Of a stretch of 30,315 nt of DNA, positions 15,282-22,900 are shown in pieces; position 1 is the first letter of the stretch; every line of letters begins with the position of its first letter. The notes below the pieces were generated by a model. It was not told the DNA's origin. It saw only the letters and a program-made list of their open reading frames with translations, and did no database searches. The translations under genes were made by a program, and so were the position numbers. Source of the stretch: an uncultured Lachnospiraceae bacterium (GTDB lineage Bacteria; Bacillota; Clostridia; Lachnospirales; Lachnospiraceae); contig CAJTSD010000043.1 in assembly GCA_910578795.1 (NCBI GenBank), positions 1 to 30,315 on the forward strand, read 5' to 3'.

Positions 15282-16580
15282 TCATTCCTTATAGTAATTA
15301 AACGCTAACCCATACATGCGTACGGTAGCGCCCTCTTCAATTCCAAGCGCTTCAAGCTCGTCCAAAATACCATTATCTTTAAGGAACCTTTGGAAGAACT
15401 GAAACCCTTTTTCGGAGTCAAGATTGGTATAACCAAGCATTTTTTCAATGCGGGGACCTTCCACTACATATTCGTCATTTTTCGTGTCATATTCAACCGT
15501 ATATGGTTCATTCGATGTCACAATGTCAACATCCGGATTGAATTCCGGTTCAAATACCGTTGGCGGTTCATTGATTTCAGAAAGCATTGAGTTTACATAA
15601 TATAACAGCGATTTTACGCCTTCACCTGACACGGCGGATATCGGAAACACTTTCATTCCTTTGGGTTCAAATTCTTCTTTGATTTTCTGCACGGCATCTG
15701 TGCCACTTCCGTCATCGAAAATCGCGTCAATCTTATTTGCCGCAATTACTTGCGGTCTGTGGGCAATGTCTGCATTGTAGGCTTCCAACTCCTTGTTAAT
15801 TGCATAAATGTCCGCAATCGGATTCCTGCCCTCTGTTGATGCAGCGTCAACCAAGTGAATCAAAACCTTTGTCCGCTCAATGTGGCGCAAAAACTCATGC
15901 CCAAGTCCAACACCCTCGGAAGCTCCCTCAATTAAACCGGGAATATCGGCAATCACAAATCCTTTGCCGTCTTCCAAATCAACAACACCCAAGTTGGGAT
16001 TCAGCGTTGTAAAGTGATAATTTGCAATTTTGGGGCGTGCATTTGTTACCCGGGAAAGGAACGTTGATTTTCCGACATTTGGAAAACCGACAAGCCCGAC
16101 ATCTGCAATGACTTTCAACTCAAGAAAAAGGTTCAGTTCCTTTGCAGGCTGTCCCGGCTGTGCGTATTTTGGCGCCTGCATGGTGGATGTGGCGTAATGC
16201 TGATTGCCGTTTCCGCCCTTGCCTCCGCTCAATATTACCTGCCTTCGATTTTCGCCTGACATGTCCGCAATTATCTTTCCGGATTCAAGCTCCTTAATCA
16301 CGGTTCCCTGTGGTATTTTGATAACAATATCATTTCCGTTTTTCCCGCGGCAGTTGCGTGTTCCGCCATTTTCACCGTCCTGTGCGCAATATTTCCGAAT
16401 ATGTCTGAAATCCGTAAGTGTATTTAATCCTTCGTCAACCTCAAAAATGACGCTGCCGCCAGTGCCGCCGTCACCGCCGTCGGGACCGCCGTTTGGCACA
16501 TATTTTTCGCGTCGGAACGACACATGCCCGTCGCCGCCCTTTCCGCTTCTGATATATATTTTTGCCCTATCTGCAAACAT
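15282..16580 (-). CDS. obg: GTPase Obg/CgtA
   Basis: Essential ribosome-assembly and stress GTPase of 432 residues. The Gly-rich Obg fold occupies about 1-158 (GGDGGTGGS, GGKGGNGN), followed by the G domain with GFPNVGKST (165-173), DIPGLIEGA, NKID and SAVSGEG, and a C-terminal OCT domain (about 350-432). The start ATG 16580 is preceded by GGAGGG. It lies downstream of rpmA after a terminator and a GC-rich spacer of about 110 bp and leads yhbY-nadD-yqeK-rsfS. Confidence 0.97.
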   Translation of the reverse strand: MFADRAKIYIRSGKGGDGHVSFRREKYVPNGGPDGGDGGTGGSVIFEVDEGLNTLTDFRHIRKYCAQDGENGGTRNCRGKNGNDIVIKIPQGTVIKELESGKIIADMSGENRRQVILSGGKGGNGNQHYATSTMQAPKYAQPGQPAKELNLFLELKVIADVGLVGFPNVGKSTFLSRVTNARPKIANYHFTTLNPNLGVVDLEDGKGFVIADIPGLIEGASEGVGLGHEFLRHIERTKVLIHLVDAASTEGRNPIADIYAINKELEAYNADIAHRPQVIAANKIDAIFDDGSGTDAVQKIKEEFEPKGMKVFPISAVSGEGVKSLLYYVNSMLSEINEPPTVFEPEFNPDVDIVTSNEPYTVEYDTKNDEYVVEGPRIEKMLGYTNLDSEKGFQFFQRFLKDNGILDELEALGIEEGATVRMYGLAFNYYKE

Positions 16581-16690
16581 TAATCACCCTCCATGTAAGT
16601 TGTTGCAATCAAGTTGGGAAGAGTCATCTTTCCCTACTCGCCGTGCGACCCGTGCACCACGTCAATAGCATAGTTCCCCTCACAGGTCTG
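16581..16690 (-). other. Compositionally odd leader upstream of obg
   Basis: A 110-bp spacer richer in G and C than its surroundings. On the minus strand it can form GGGAA-TTCCC (16616-16634) with a possible extended stem, and GTGC/GCAC or CGTG/CACG small hairpins between about 16640 and 16660. A TTGACG occurs near 16660 but no -10 follows at the right distance. I cannot identify a known riboswitch; it may be a structured leader or a dispersed repeat. Confidence 0.4.
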
Positions 16691-16734
16691 TGCATAAAAA
16701 GGCTTCAGGTAGCAATCCTGAAGCCTTTTGTGCA
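16691..16734 (-). terminator. Terminator after rpmA
   Basis: Perfect 13-bp arms AAAAGGCTTCAGG (16697-16709) and CCTGAAGCCTTTT (16717-16729), extended by TGCA/TGCA pairs. It lies 15 bp past the rpmA stop on the minus strand and ends in T5. Confidence 0.88.
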
Positions 16735-16748
16735 TCGTGTATGTCGAC

Positions 16749-17036
16749 CTATTTCTCTTCTACAGGATAAACAGAAGCCTGCTTCCGATCACGACCCTTT
16801 CTCTCAAATCTGAGCACACCGTCTACCAATGCAAACAATGTGTCGTCACCGCCTCTGCCAACATTGATACCCGGATGGATTTTTGTTCCGCGCTGTCTGT
16901 ATAAAATGTTACCAGCCTTAACGAACTGACCGTCCGCTCTCTTTGCACCTAATCTTTTCGACTCGGAATCCCTGCCGTTCTTTGTAGAACCAACTCCCTT
17001 TTTATGAGCAAAAAACTGAAGATCCAAATTCATCAT
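16749..17036 (-). CDS. rpmA: 50S ribosomal protein L27, with Prp-cleaved N-terminus
   Basis: L27 reaches the peptidyl-transferase centre with its N-terminus. The 95-residue precursor begins MMNLDLQFFAHKKG; the LxLQFFA extension is the Firmicutes type that Prp removes after the Ala, leaving HKKGVGSTKNGRDSESKRLG. GGGAGG eight bases upstream supports ATG 17036 rather than 17057. Prp itself is encoded directly upstream, so processing enzyme and substrate are co-transcribed. Confidence 0.97.
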   Translation of the reverse strand: MMNLDLQFFAHKKGVGSTKNGRDSESKRLGAKRADGQFVKAGNILYRQRGTKIHPGINVGRGGDDTLFALVDGVLRFERKGRDRKQASVYPVEEK

Positions 17037-17062
17037 TGTTGTTGCCTCCCTTCTCACTACTT

Positions 17063-17101
17063 ACAAATTTGTCAGTTAAAAATTCTCTGATTTTTTAACT
17101 G
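17063..17101. repeat. Hairpin repeat, copy 1 (prp 3' end)
   Basis: ACAAATTTG (17063-17071) followed by an imperfect hairpin CAGTTAAAAATTC ... GATTTTTTAACTG (17073-17101) with core CTCTGAT. It contains the prp stop codon. A closely similar sequence lies at 22236-22273. Confidence 0.6.
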
Positions 17102-17430
17102 AATTCCTCAACCATAAGCTTGAAATAGCTTTTTTTGTTTTGTTTTCCGTAATTTTTTTCAATGTCTTTTAAACCCAAAACCATTGTATCCAGCAAAAGT
17201 ATCGTCTTGTCGTTGATTTCGTTTGGAAAATGGCATTCAATCATGCCATTCTTTGTCGTTACATCCATTCTTTCATTGGCAAACTTTTCAATCGCATTGA
17301 GCGTATTGATGACCAAAACGGAAATGGAAGCACATACAATATCACTTCCCGACGCAGCATATCCTGCATGACCGGTACACCGAAAGCCTTTATAGCTGTT
17401 ATTGGATTTATAAATTACGACTGTAGTCAT
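17095..17430 (-). CDS. prp: Prp cysteine protease (YsxB), L27 processing
   Basis: A 111-residue protease that trims the N-terminus of L27 in Firmicutes. The catalytic residues are H21 (TGHAGY) and C33 (DIVCAS), matching the spacing in characterised Prp. It sits between rplU and rpmA, the invariant position. ATG 17430 is the natural start (MTTVVIYKSN) though it lacks a clear ribosome binding site; it follows the rplU stop by 25 bases, so it may rely on re-initiation. The open frame extends upstream across rplU but that part is not protein-like. Confidence 0.94.
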   Translation of the reverse strand: MTTVVIYKSNNSYKGFRCTGHAGYAASGSDIVCASISVLVINTLNAIEKFANERMDVTTKNGMIECHFPNEINDKTILLLDTMVLGLKDIEKNYGKQNKKSYFKLMVEEFS

Positions 17431-17455
17431 ATATTTTACGAAACAACATCTTAAA

Positions 17456-17761
17456 TTAAGCGTTGATTTTATCAATCTTAACCTGAGTGTATGCTTGTCT
17501 ATGACCGTTTTTCTTGTGATAGCCTGTCTTTCTCTTATACTTGTAGACGATAATTTTCCTGCCTCTGCCCTGCTCCATAACGGTAGCCGAAACAGTTGCG
17601 CCGGAAATCGCCGCGCCCACTTTAAGAGAATCATCGCTGACAGCAATCACTTCGTCAAACGTTACAGTGTTTCCTACTTCTGCGTCAAGCTTTTCTACTT
17701 TAATCACATCTCCTTCAGAAACCTTGTACTGCTTTCCACCTGTTGCAATAATTGCGTACAT
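17456..17761 (-). CDS. rplU: 50S ribosomal protein L21
   Basis: A 101-residue L21 beginning MYAIIATGGKQYKVSEGD and ending with the basic KRKTGYHKKNGHRQAYTQVKI tail that binds 23S rRNA. TAGGAGG precedes the start. It is the first gene of rplU-prp-rpmA and has its own promoter and a leader that resembles the L21 autoregulatory element. Confidence 0.97.
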   Translation of the reverse strand: MYAIIATGGKQYKVSEGDVIKVEKLDAEVGNTVTFDEVIAVSDDSLKVGAAISGATVSATVMEQGRGRKIIVYKYKRKTGYHKKNGHRQAYTQVKIDKINA

Positions 17762-17837
17762 ATTGCACCTCCTAAATAATTACTCGCTAACTTTGGTGGT
17801 ATGTTTCAATACACTTTAACCTCGTTATGCGGCATAC
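17762..17837 (-). promoter_or_regulatory. Probable L21 ribosomal leader
   Basis: The roughly 75-nt untranslated leader of rplU contains GAGTATGCCGCATAACGAGG and a downstream ACATACC that can close a GTATG/CATAC stem, then TTAGCGAG before the ribosome binding site. This resembles, from memory, the L21 leader family of Firmicutes (Rfam RF00559), in which L21 represses its own operon. I could not run a covariance search. Confidence 0.55.
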
Positions 17838-17986
17838 TCATAAATAATAGCATTGCTGTCAGGAATTGTCAATAGTTTTTTGCCTGACTCAATAAGCTTT
17901 TTATCCGAAAACCCACTGCATTCCATCTTGCCCATATGGTAAGCTGTGTGTTTTTTGCCGCCGCATACGCCTGTGCAATCTGTCAT
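17825..17986 (-). CDS. Possible 53-aa Cys/His-rich small protein coupled to RNase G
   Basis: An ORF whose ATG overlaps the RNase G stop as ATGA, preceded by GGCGG at a suitable distance. The product MTDCTGVCGGKK...HTAYHMGKMEC has C4, C8, H13, H17 and C23, an arrangement that could bind zinc, and ends at a TAA within the rplU leader. No membrane or signal segment is visible. RNase G here lacks its usual C-terminal zinc-link cysteines, so this ORF might supply them in trans or be a frame-shifted remnant. Its 3' third contains the rplU promoter, so it could also be chance. I do not recognise a family. Confidence 0.5.
   Translation of the reverse strand: MTDCTGVCGGKKHTAYHMGKMECSGFSDKKLIESGKKLLTIPDSNAIIYEYAA
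17844..17872 (-). promoter_or_regulatory. rplU promoter
   Basis: On the minus strand TTGACA (17872-17867) and TATTAT (17849-17844) are separated by 17 bp. It lies within the 53-residue ORF and gives a leader of about 75 nt before rplU. Confidence 0.85.
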
Positions 17987-19236
17987 TTTACCGCCGACGC
18001 TCTAATCGCCATTTGTTCATATAACGATTTCGTCGTCTTTTTCCGGGTGATTTCCACGAGTCCGAGCGCGGTTATATCGATTACATTAGTCAAAACACGG
18101 TCTTGCTTTGCAAGTGCGCGCAGTCCCTGCAAAAGTGACAGATCCTTTTGTCTGTCTTCCATATTAATAAAATCAACCAAAATCATGCCGCTAAGGTTTC
18201 GGAGGCGTATCTGCCGCATAATCTCGCCTGCCGCCTCCATATTAATCTGATAAATATATGCGGCGTTGTCCTTTTTGGTGATATTTTTGCCGGAATTGAC
18301 ATCAATCACATACATCGCCTCCGTCTTTTCAATCACTAGATAAGCGCCGGATTTCAGCCATACCTTTCGGGAAAGCAGTTCATCAAGCTGCGTTTCTACG
18401 CGGTAAAGCTTTGGCAATGGATAGTCATTATCCTGATACAGAAAAAGTTTCGTAAGCTGCTCCGGCATATAAAGCGATACAAAATTCTTTAACTCCTCAT
18501 AAAGCCTCTTACTATCCGTAACAATCTGCTGGTATTTATTTCTCTCATCACGCATATTGGTCAGGTAAGGTGGCGGGGACTGCCATATGCGGCTATAGCA
18601 TGTCCTGTGCATGCCTTCTTCAAGCAGTGTGGACATTTTTTTGGATAGATCCGCAATTTCCTCCGTGACAGGCTGCAATCTGCTTTGCGGTTCCTGTGCT
18701 TCTTCGTTGGTATTTTCTGTTTTCAAAAGCGATGCCGCATTGGTACGCACTACGACGCCGTAGGAGCAATCGGGCGGAATGGCGGCGCGAAGCTGCTCTT
18801 TCTCCAATTTCGAACATTTGTTGGACACGCCTTTATAGGTATTGGCATTTGATACTACACTATATTTCCCCGCAAGGGATAAATTCATCGTAAATACAGG
18901 ATCTTTCGTGCGCACTGCTTCTTTTTCAAGCTGCACGAGGATTTCGTCGCCTGCCAGTATCCTGCCATCATATTTGCGATTCGTGATAATCGGAAGATGG
19001 CCGGAAACGATGGGGAGATACCCTTTTTTGCCCGGCGCATAATCAATAAATGTTGCATTAATCTGCTTTGCGACATTGACGACCTTTGCAACAAAAATAT
19101 CACCGATTTTCGCTGTATCAGGCGTTTGGTCAATCGGTGAAAAGCTGACAGCTTCCATTTTATTTGTCCTTGTATCCCACAAAAAGGAAAGAACGCCTGA
19201 CTTGTATTCGGTCAGGACATAGCGTATCTCTTCCAT
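17983..19236 (-). CDS. rng: Ribonuclease E/G family endoribonuclease
   Basis: A 417-residue RNase G-type enzyme with an S1-like domain inserted near the N-terminus (about 38-125; GDIFVAKVVNVAKQINATFIDYAPGKKGYLP) and a DNase-I-like catalytic part. The two metal-binding aspartates are D312 (YVIDVNSGK) and D355 (ILVDFINM), 43 residues apart as in E. coli RNase E. After LGLVEITRKKTTKSL the protein ends within about 15 residues, so the CPxC zinc link that joins subunits in E. coli enzymes is missing. The start overlaps the preceding stop by one base (TAATG). It processes or degrades RNA in the cytosol. Confidence 0.93.
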   Translation of the reverse strand: MEEIRYVLTEYKSGVLSFLWDTRTNKMEAVSFSPIDQTPDTAKIGDIFVAKVVNVAKQINATFIDYAPGKKGYLPIVSGHLPIITNRKYDGRILAGDEILVQLEKEAVRTKDPVFTMNLSLAGKYSVVSNANTYKGVSNKCSKLEKEQLRAAIPPDCSYGVVVRTNAASLLKTENTNEEAQEPQSRLQPVTEEIADLSKKMSTLLEEGMHRTCYSRIWQSPPPYLTNMRDERNKYQQIVTDSKRLYEELKNFVSLYMPEQLTKLFLYQDNDYPLPKLYRVETQLDELLSRKVWLKSGAYLVIEKTEAMYVIDVNSGKNITKKDNAAYIYQINMEAAGEIMRQIRLRNLSGMILVDFINMEDRQKDLSLLQGLRALAKQDRVLTNVIDITALGLVEITRKKTTKSLYEQMAIRASAVK

Positions 19237-19943
19237 TAATAATCACTCCCTATAAATCCAAGCGGTTCAAGTCGGATTTCCTTTGGTGTGCCTGCATTGA
19301 GATAGGTTTCCTCTCTTGTTATCAGCAGCGCATATTCATCAAATTCCGCATTGTTTTGCTCATAAAGCGTTTGTACGACCAAAGAGGGCTTTATGTTCCC
19401 AGCGCTGCTTGCGTCAACGACAAGCGTTACGGTATTTAGCGCGTCGTCAAAGGAGCAGGTGAATAAAAACGGTTTCATGTCAAACGTTGTTTCGCCCTTT
19501 TTTGTCTGTTTTGTGACAACGATTTTGGATTGACCAAAAAAGTCAGCAATGACTGCACTGGTCAAAAAACGTGGTTCATACCCTTTTCGGAATGCAATCG
19601 TATAGCGCGCCGCAGCAACGCTTGCCATCGCGTTTTTGGCATGATCGGGAAGGAGTCTTGCCTCCAAAATCTGAATGCCGTCCACCATTTGGGCGTTTAG
19701 CGCATTGACAAACTCCCTGGCGCTTGTAAGGGAATTGACCTCGATATCCATATACTCGCCATTGCTCTCTAGTCCAAGTCCGAGCGGCGCCGCAAAAGAC
19801 ATAATCTGATGCGGGCTAAAGCCTGCCGAATATGCAATATCAATGCCCGCCCTCCGGATTGCTTTCTGAAAATAACGCATGACATCAAGGTGCCCGATAA
19901 ACCGCAGCTCGCCATGCTTTGAAAATTTTACTCTTAATTTCAT
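19236..19943 (-). CDS. TIGR03936-type radical-SAM-associated protein (DUF2344)
   Basis: A 235-residue protein beginning MKLRVKFSKHGELRFIGHLDVMRYFQKAIRRAGI, characteristic of the TIGR03936/DUF2344 family. In Clostridia it regularly accompanies the TIGR03960 B12-binding radical SAM protein and RNase E/G, as here. Its biochemical role is not established; tRNA or rRNA modification is often suggested from the neighbourhood. AAAGGAG five bases before ATG sets the start. It is coupled to RNase G by a one-base overlap. Confidence 0.9.
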   Translation of the reverse strand: MKLRVKFSKHGELRFIGHLDVMRYFQKAIRRAGIDIAYSAGFSPHQIMSFAAPLGLGLESNGEYMDIEVNSLTSAREFVNALNAQMVDGIQILEARLLPDHAKNAMASVAAARYTIAFRKGYEPRFLTSAVIADFFGQSKIVVTKQTKKGETTFDMKPFLFTCSFDDALNTVTLVVDASSAGNIKPSLVVQTLYEQNNAEFDEYALLITREETYLNAGTPKEIRLEPLGFIGSDY

Positions 19944-19975
19944 ATTTTCTCCTTTTGGGGAAGTGTGCCCATGTG

Positions 19976-20221
19976 CTATGTCATAGAAGACAATTCCTTT
20001 TTCCGTGCATTCAATGTCTTACGTAATTCCTTTACTCTGACCTTTAAATTTTTATCATCAATCCGCCTTAAAGCACTGCTGTAAAGTTGAATAGACTTTA
20101 TAGCGTCCAGCTTTGAATAGATATTTTTTAAAATCAAAAACAGTTCATCATCTGCAATGATAGCGGAAAGCGTACCATACTGGTTGGCAATTGATGCGGC
20201 TTGTATTGTTTCATATTTCAT
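19976..20221 (-). CDS. Hypothetical 81-aa helical protein, possibly frameshifted
   Basis: Not recognised. The product is mostly helical: residues 1-30 are moderately hydrophobic (IQAASIANQYGTLSAIIADDELFLILKNIY) and residues 50-78 are very basic (RRIDDKNLKVRVKELRKTLNARKK). There is no ribosome binding site before ATG 20221. An overlapping frame upstream encodes a plausible continuation (VAALNNNKTMLFYWLNKQKELFAKDETYVAAL) that reaches a run of six T just before this ATG; removing one T would join the two into a single protein of about 110-120 residues. It lies between the two radical-SAM-system genes. Confidence 0.5.
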   Translation of the reverse strand: MKYETIQAASIANQYGTLSAIIADDELFLILKNIYSKLDAIKSIQLYSSALRRIDDKNLKVRVKELRKTLNARKKELSSMT

Positions 20222-20326
20222 AAAAAAGCGCTGCTACATAGGTTTCGTCCTTAGCAAAAAGCTCCTTCTGTTTATTCAGCCAGTAAAACAGCATGGTCTT
20301 GTTGTTATTGAGCGCTGCTACAATCT
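20211..20326 (-). pseudogene. Upstream half of a possibly frameshifted small gene
   Basis: The minus-strand frame ending at 20211 encodes CFIKIVAALNNNKTMLFYWLNKQKELFAKDETYVAALFYEI, which is protein-like and fills the space between the TIGR03960-type stop and the 81-residue ORF. The in-frame ATG is at about 20279. It contains a duplicated 12-base AGCGCTGCTACA (plus strand, near 20230 and 20313), both copies encoding VAAL. Whether it is an intact short gene, a frameshifted one or chance coding is unclear. Confidence 0.35.
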
Positions 20327-22189
20327 TTATGAAACACAAATCCCGCACCCAAACTGTGCCGCGCCGCATGCGTTGCACTGTTCCTTGCAGTTCTTTGTCA
20401 CCTTTTCTTCGAGCGCGTTCTGCCATTCACGTAGTAAAAATGCCTTTGTCACACCGCAGTCGATAAAATCCCACGGGAAAATTTCGTCAAGTCCGCGCTC
20501 CCTCGTCGTGTAAAACGCCGTATCAATCCCGCATTCTGCAAAGGTTTCCATCCACACATCATGCTTGTAATATTCGCCCCATGCATCAAAAATACACCCC
20601 TTTTGGTATGCTTTTAAAATCGGCTCGCAAAGCCTTCTGTCGCCGCGCGCAAGAATACCCTCCATAACGCTCGCCTCAGCTTCATGCCAGTTATACTTAA
20701 TGCTCTTTTGGTTGAGCTGTTCCATAATGGCGCGCTTTGTGGCGTATGCTTTTTCCAAAAACTGCTCTTTCGTACACTGCGGTGCCCACTGGAACGGCGT
20801 AAAGGGCTTTGGCACAAAAAAGGAGGTGCTTGCCACAATCTGTACCCTTCCGCTACGCTTTTCCTTTGGCACTGTATCATAATAAGCCATTGCAATCTTA
20901 TCCGAAAGCACTGCAATTCCTCTGATATCCTCATCTGTTTCAGTAGGAAGTCCGAGCATGAAGTACAATTTCACCCTGTTCCAGCCGCCTTCAAAGGCAA
21001 GCGTTGCTCCTTTTAAAATGACTTCCTCGGTCAGTCCTTTGTTAATCACATTCCGAAGCCGCTGGCTTCCCGCTTCGGGTGCAAAGGTCAGACTGCTCTT
21101 TTTTATATCCTGAACCTTCTCCATAACATCAAGTGAAAAGGCGTCAATTCTAAGGGAAGGCAACGAAATATTGACTTTTTTTTCATTGCAGCTTTCAATT
21201 AAGAAGTTCACAAGCTCCTCAAGCTGCGAATAGTCGCTGGAGCTTAAGGAACTGAGTGAAATTTCCTCATAGCCCGTGTTTGCAAGCATTTTTATGGCAT
21301 ATTCCTTGAGCATTTCCACATCGCGCTCCCGCACGGGGCGGTAAAGCTGTCCTGCCTGACAAAAACGGCATCCCCGGATACAGCCGCGCTGAATTTCAAG
21401 CACTACCCTGTCCTGTGTGCACTTGATAAACGGCACAACTGGCTTTTCGGGATACGTTGTGTTTGTTATATCCTTAACAATCTCTTTGGTTATCGTCCTT
21501 GGAACGCCGTTGACTGTCGGGGTAAACGCCGCGATTGTGCCATCTTCCTTGTATGCCACCTCGTAAAACTGTGGCACATACAGACCGGGAATCTGCGCTG
21601 CCCTTAGCAGAAAATCCTTTCGGGAACAGCCCTCTTTTTTGCACACCTTATATAAATCAAGCAGTGGTCTATACTGTGTTTCACCCTCTCCGATATAAAA
21701 GATGTCAAAAAAATCCGCAATCGGCTCCGGGTTATACGCACACGGTCCGCCGCCAATGACTATGGGGCAATCCCAGTCCCTATCGCACGCATGGAACGGT
21801 ATTTTTGACAAATCCAGGATTTGCAGGATATTTGTGTAACACATTTCATACTGTATGGTAATGCCCAAAAAGTCAAACGTTTTTATCGGCTCCTGTGACT
21901 CTAGGGCAAACAGCGCAATATCCTGCCCGCGCATGACGCTGTCCAAATCCGTCCAGGGCGAGTACACGCGCTCACACCATGTATCCTCATAACGGTTGAG
22001 CATATCATACAAAATCTGAATGCCAAGATGGGACATGCCGATTTCGTACACGTCGGGAAAGCACATCGCAAACCGGATATCCACGCGTTCCTTATCCTTC
22101 ATCACGCTGTTGACCTCATTGCCGATATATCGTGCAGGCTTTTCTACCTTTAACAAAATATCATCGCTTAACGCTAGTTTTCTCATCAT
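20327..22189 (-). CDS. TIGR03960-type B12-binding radical SAM protein
   Basis: A 620-residue protein with an N-terminal region of B12-binding type (about 35-175; MCFPDVYEIGMSHLGIQILYDML, CPIVIGGGPCAYNPEPIADFFD) and a radical SAM domain carrying the iron-sulfur ligands C270, C274 and C277 (RGCIRGCRFCQAG). The C-terminus ends in a cysteine-rich tail CKEQCNACGAAQFGCGICVS, a likely extra cluster or metal site. With TIGR03936 it forms a conserved clostridial pair of unknown substrate. The start behind AAAAGGAT is acceptable; a second ATG follows immediately. It is the first gene after hisB and a set of intergenic hairpins. Confidence 0.93.
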   Translation of the reverse strand: MMRKLALSDDILLKVEKPARYIGNEVNSVMKDKERVDIRFAMCFPDVYEIGMSHLGIQILYDMLNRYEDTWCERVYSPWTDLDSVMRGQDIALFALESQEPIKTFDFLGITIQYEMCYTNILQILDLSKIPFHACDRDWDCPIVIGGGPCAYNPEPIADFFDIFYIGEGETQYRPLLDLYKVCKKEGCSRKDFLLRAAQIPGLYVPQFYEVAYKEDGTIAAFTPTVNGVPRTITKEIVKDITNTTYPEKPVVPFIKCTQDRVVLEIQRGCIRGCRFCQAGQLYRPVRERDVEMLKEYAIKMLANTGYEEISLSSLSSSDYSQLEELVNFLIESCNEKKVNISLPSLRIDAFSLDVMEKVQDIKKSSLTFAPEAGSQRLRNVINKGLTEEVILKGATLAFEGGWNRVKLYFMLGLPTETDEDIRGIAVLSDKIAMAYYDTVPKEKRSGRVQIVASTSFFVPKPFTPFQWAPQCTKEQFLEKAYATKRAIMEQLNQKSIKYNWHEAEASVMEGILARGDRRLCEPILKAYQKGCIFDAWGEYYKHDVWMETFAECGIDTAFYTTRERGLDEIFPWDFIDCGVTKAFLLREWQNALEEKVTKNCKEQCNACGAAQFGCGICVS

Positions 22190-22217
22190 CTTTTATCCTT
22201 TTACTTTTCCGCATTTT

Positions 22218-22273
22218 GCGAATTTGTGCAAAGGCACAAATTTGCCGGTTGAAAAATCTCTGATTTTTCAACC
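22218..22273. repeat. Tandem hairpins including repeat copy 2 (hisB 3' end)
   Basis: GGTTGAAAAATC-TCT-GATTTTTCAACC (22247-22273) is a perfect 12-bp hairpin containing the hisB stop. Next to it GCGAATTTGTGC-AAAG-GCACAAATTTGC (22218-22245) forms a 12-bp stem with one G-T, and CGCA/TGCG (22210-22220) a third. No T tract follows on the minus strand. The segment 22236-22273 is closely related to 17063-17101. It may attenuate transcription from hisB. Confidence 0.7.
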
Positions 22274-22860
22274 TATAAGCTTCCCTTTGTGGAAAGCACA
22301 TCACTGATTCGTTCGTCATAGGAAACTGCCATGTCAAGCGCCTTTGCAAATGCCTTAAAAACCGCCTCAATCATATGGTGGCTGTTCTCCCCGCTAAGCA
22401 TTCTGATATGGATATTCATTGCCGCACTGTAGGAAACGGCATAGAAAAATTCCTTGACAAGTGCGGTATCAAAATCGCCCGTCAGTTCACTTGGAAACTG
22501 GCAGTCAAACTGCAAATACGGTCTTCCACACAAATCAACAGCACACAGTGCAAGCGCGTCGTCCATCGGAAGGATAAAATATCCGTAGCGCCGAATGCCT
22601 TTTTTGTCGCCGACCGCGTCCTTGATTGCCGTTCCAAGTACAATGCCCGTATCTTCCACCGTGTGGTGTCCGTCTACGTCCAAATCGCCCTTCACCGACA
22701 CGGCAAGGTCAAAAAAGCCATGCTTTGCAAACCCTTCCAGCATATGGTTGAAAAATCCAATACCCGTGTCAATTTGCGATTTGCCTTCCCCGTCAAGCGC
22801 TATTTTTATGGAAATATCTGTTTCCTTTGTTGTTCTTTTGAGTTCTGCTGTCCTGCCCAT
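22273..22860 (-). CDS. hisB: Imidazoleglycerol-phosphate dehydratase
   Basis: Sixth step of histidine synthesis. The 195-residue monofunctional enzyme carries the duplicated manganese-binding motifs: FFNHML and DGHHTVEDTGIVLG in the first half, and SHHMIEAVFKAFAKAL in the second. No phosphatase domain is fused, unlike E. coli HisB. It is the last of hisZ-hisG-hisD-hisB; the other his genes (C, H, A, F, I/E) are not in the window. Confidence 0.97.
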   Translation of the reverse strand: MGRTAELKRTTKETDISIKIALDGEGKSQIDTGIGFFNHMLEGFAKHGFFDLAVSVKGDLDVDGHHTVEDTGIVLGTAIKDAVGDKKGIRRYGYFILPMDDALALCAVDLCGRPYLQFDCQFPSELTGDFDTALVKEFFYAVSYSAAMNIHIRMLSGENSHHMIEAVFKAFAKALDMAVSYDERISDVLSTKGSL

Positions 22861-22900
22861 AGCACCTTCGCCCTTTCCTTGTTATACATTGTTAAAATTT

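Noticed and set aside
16204..16668. 154-residue plus-strand ORF opposite obg
   Set aside because: It is the antisense shadow of the Gly-rich Obg domain, giving a Pro/Ser/Phe-rich product with no ribosome binding site.
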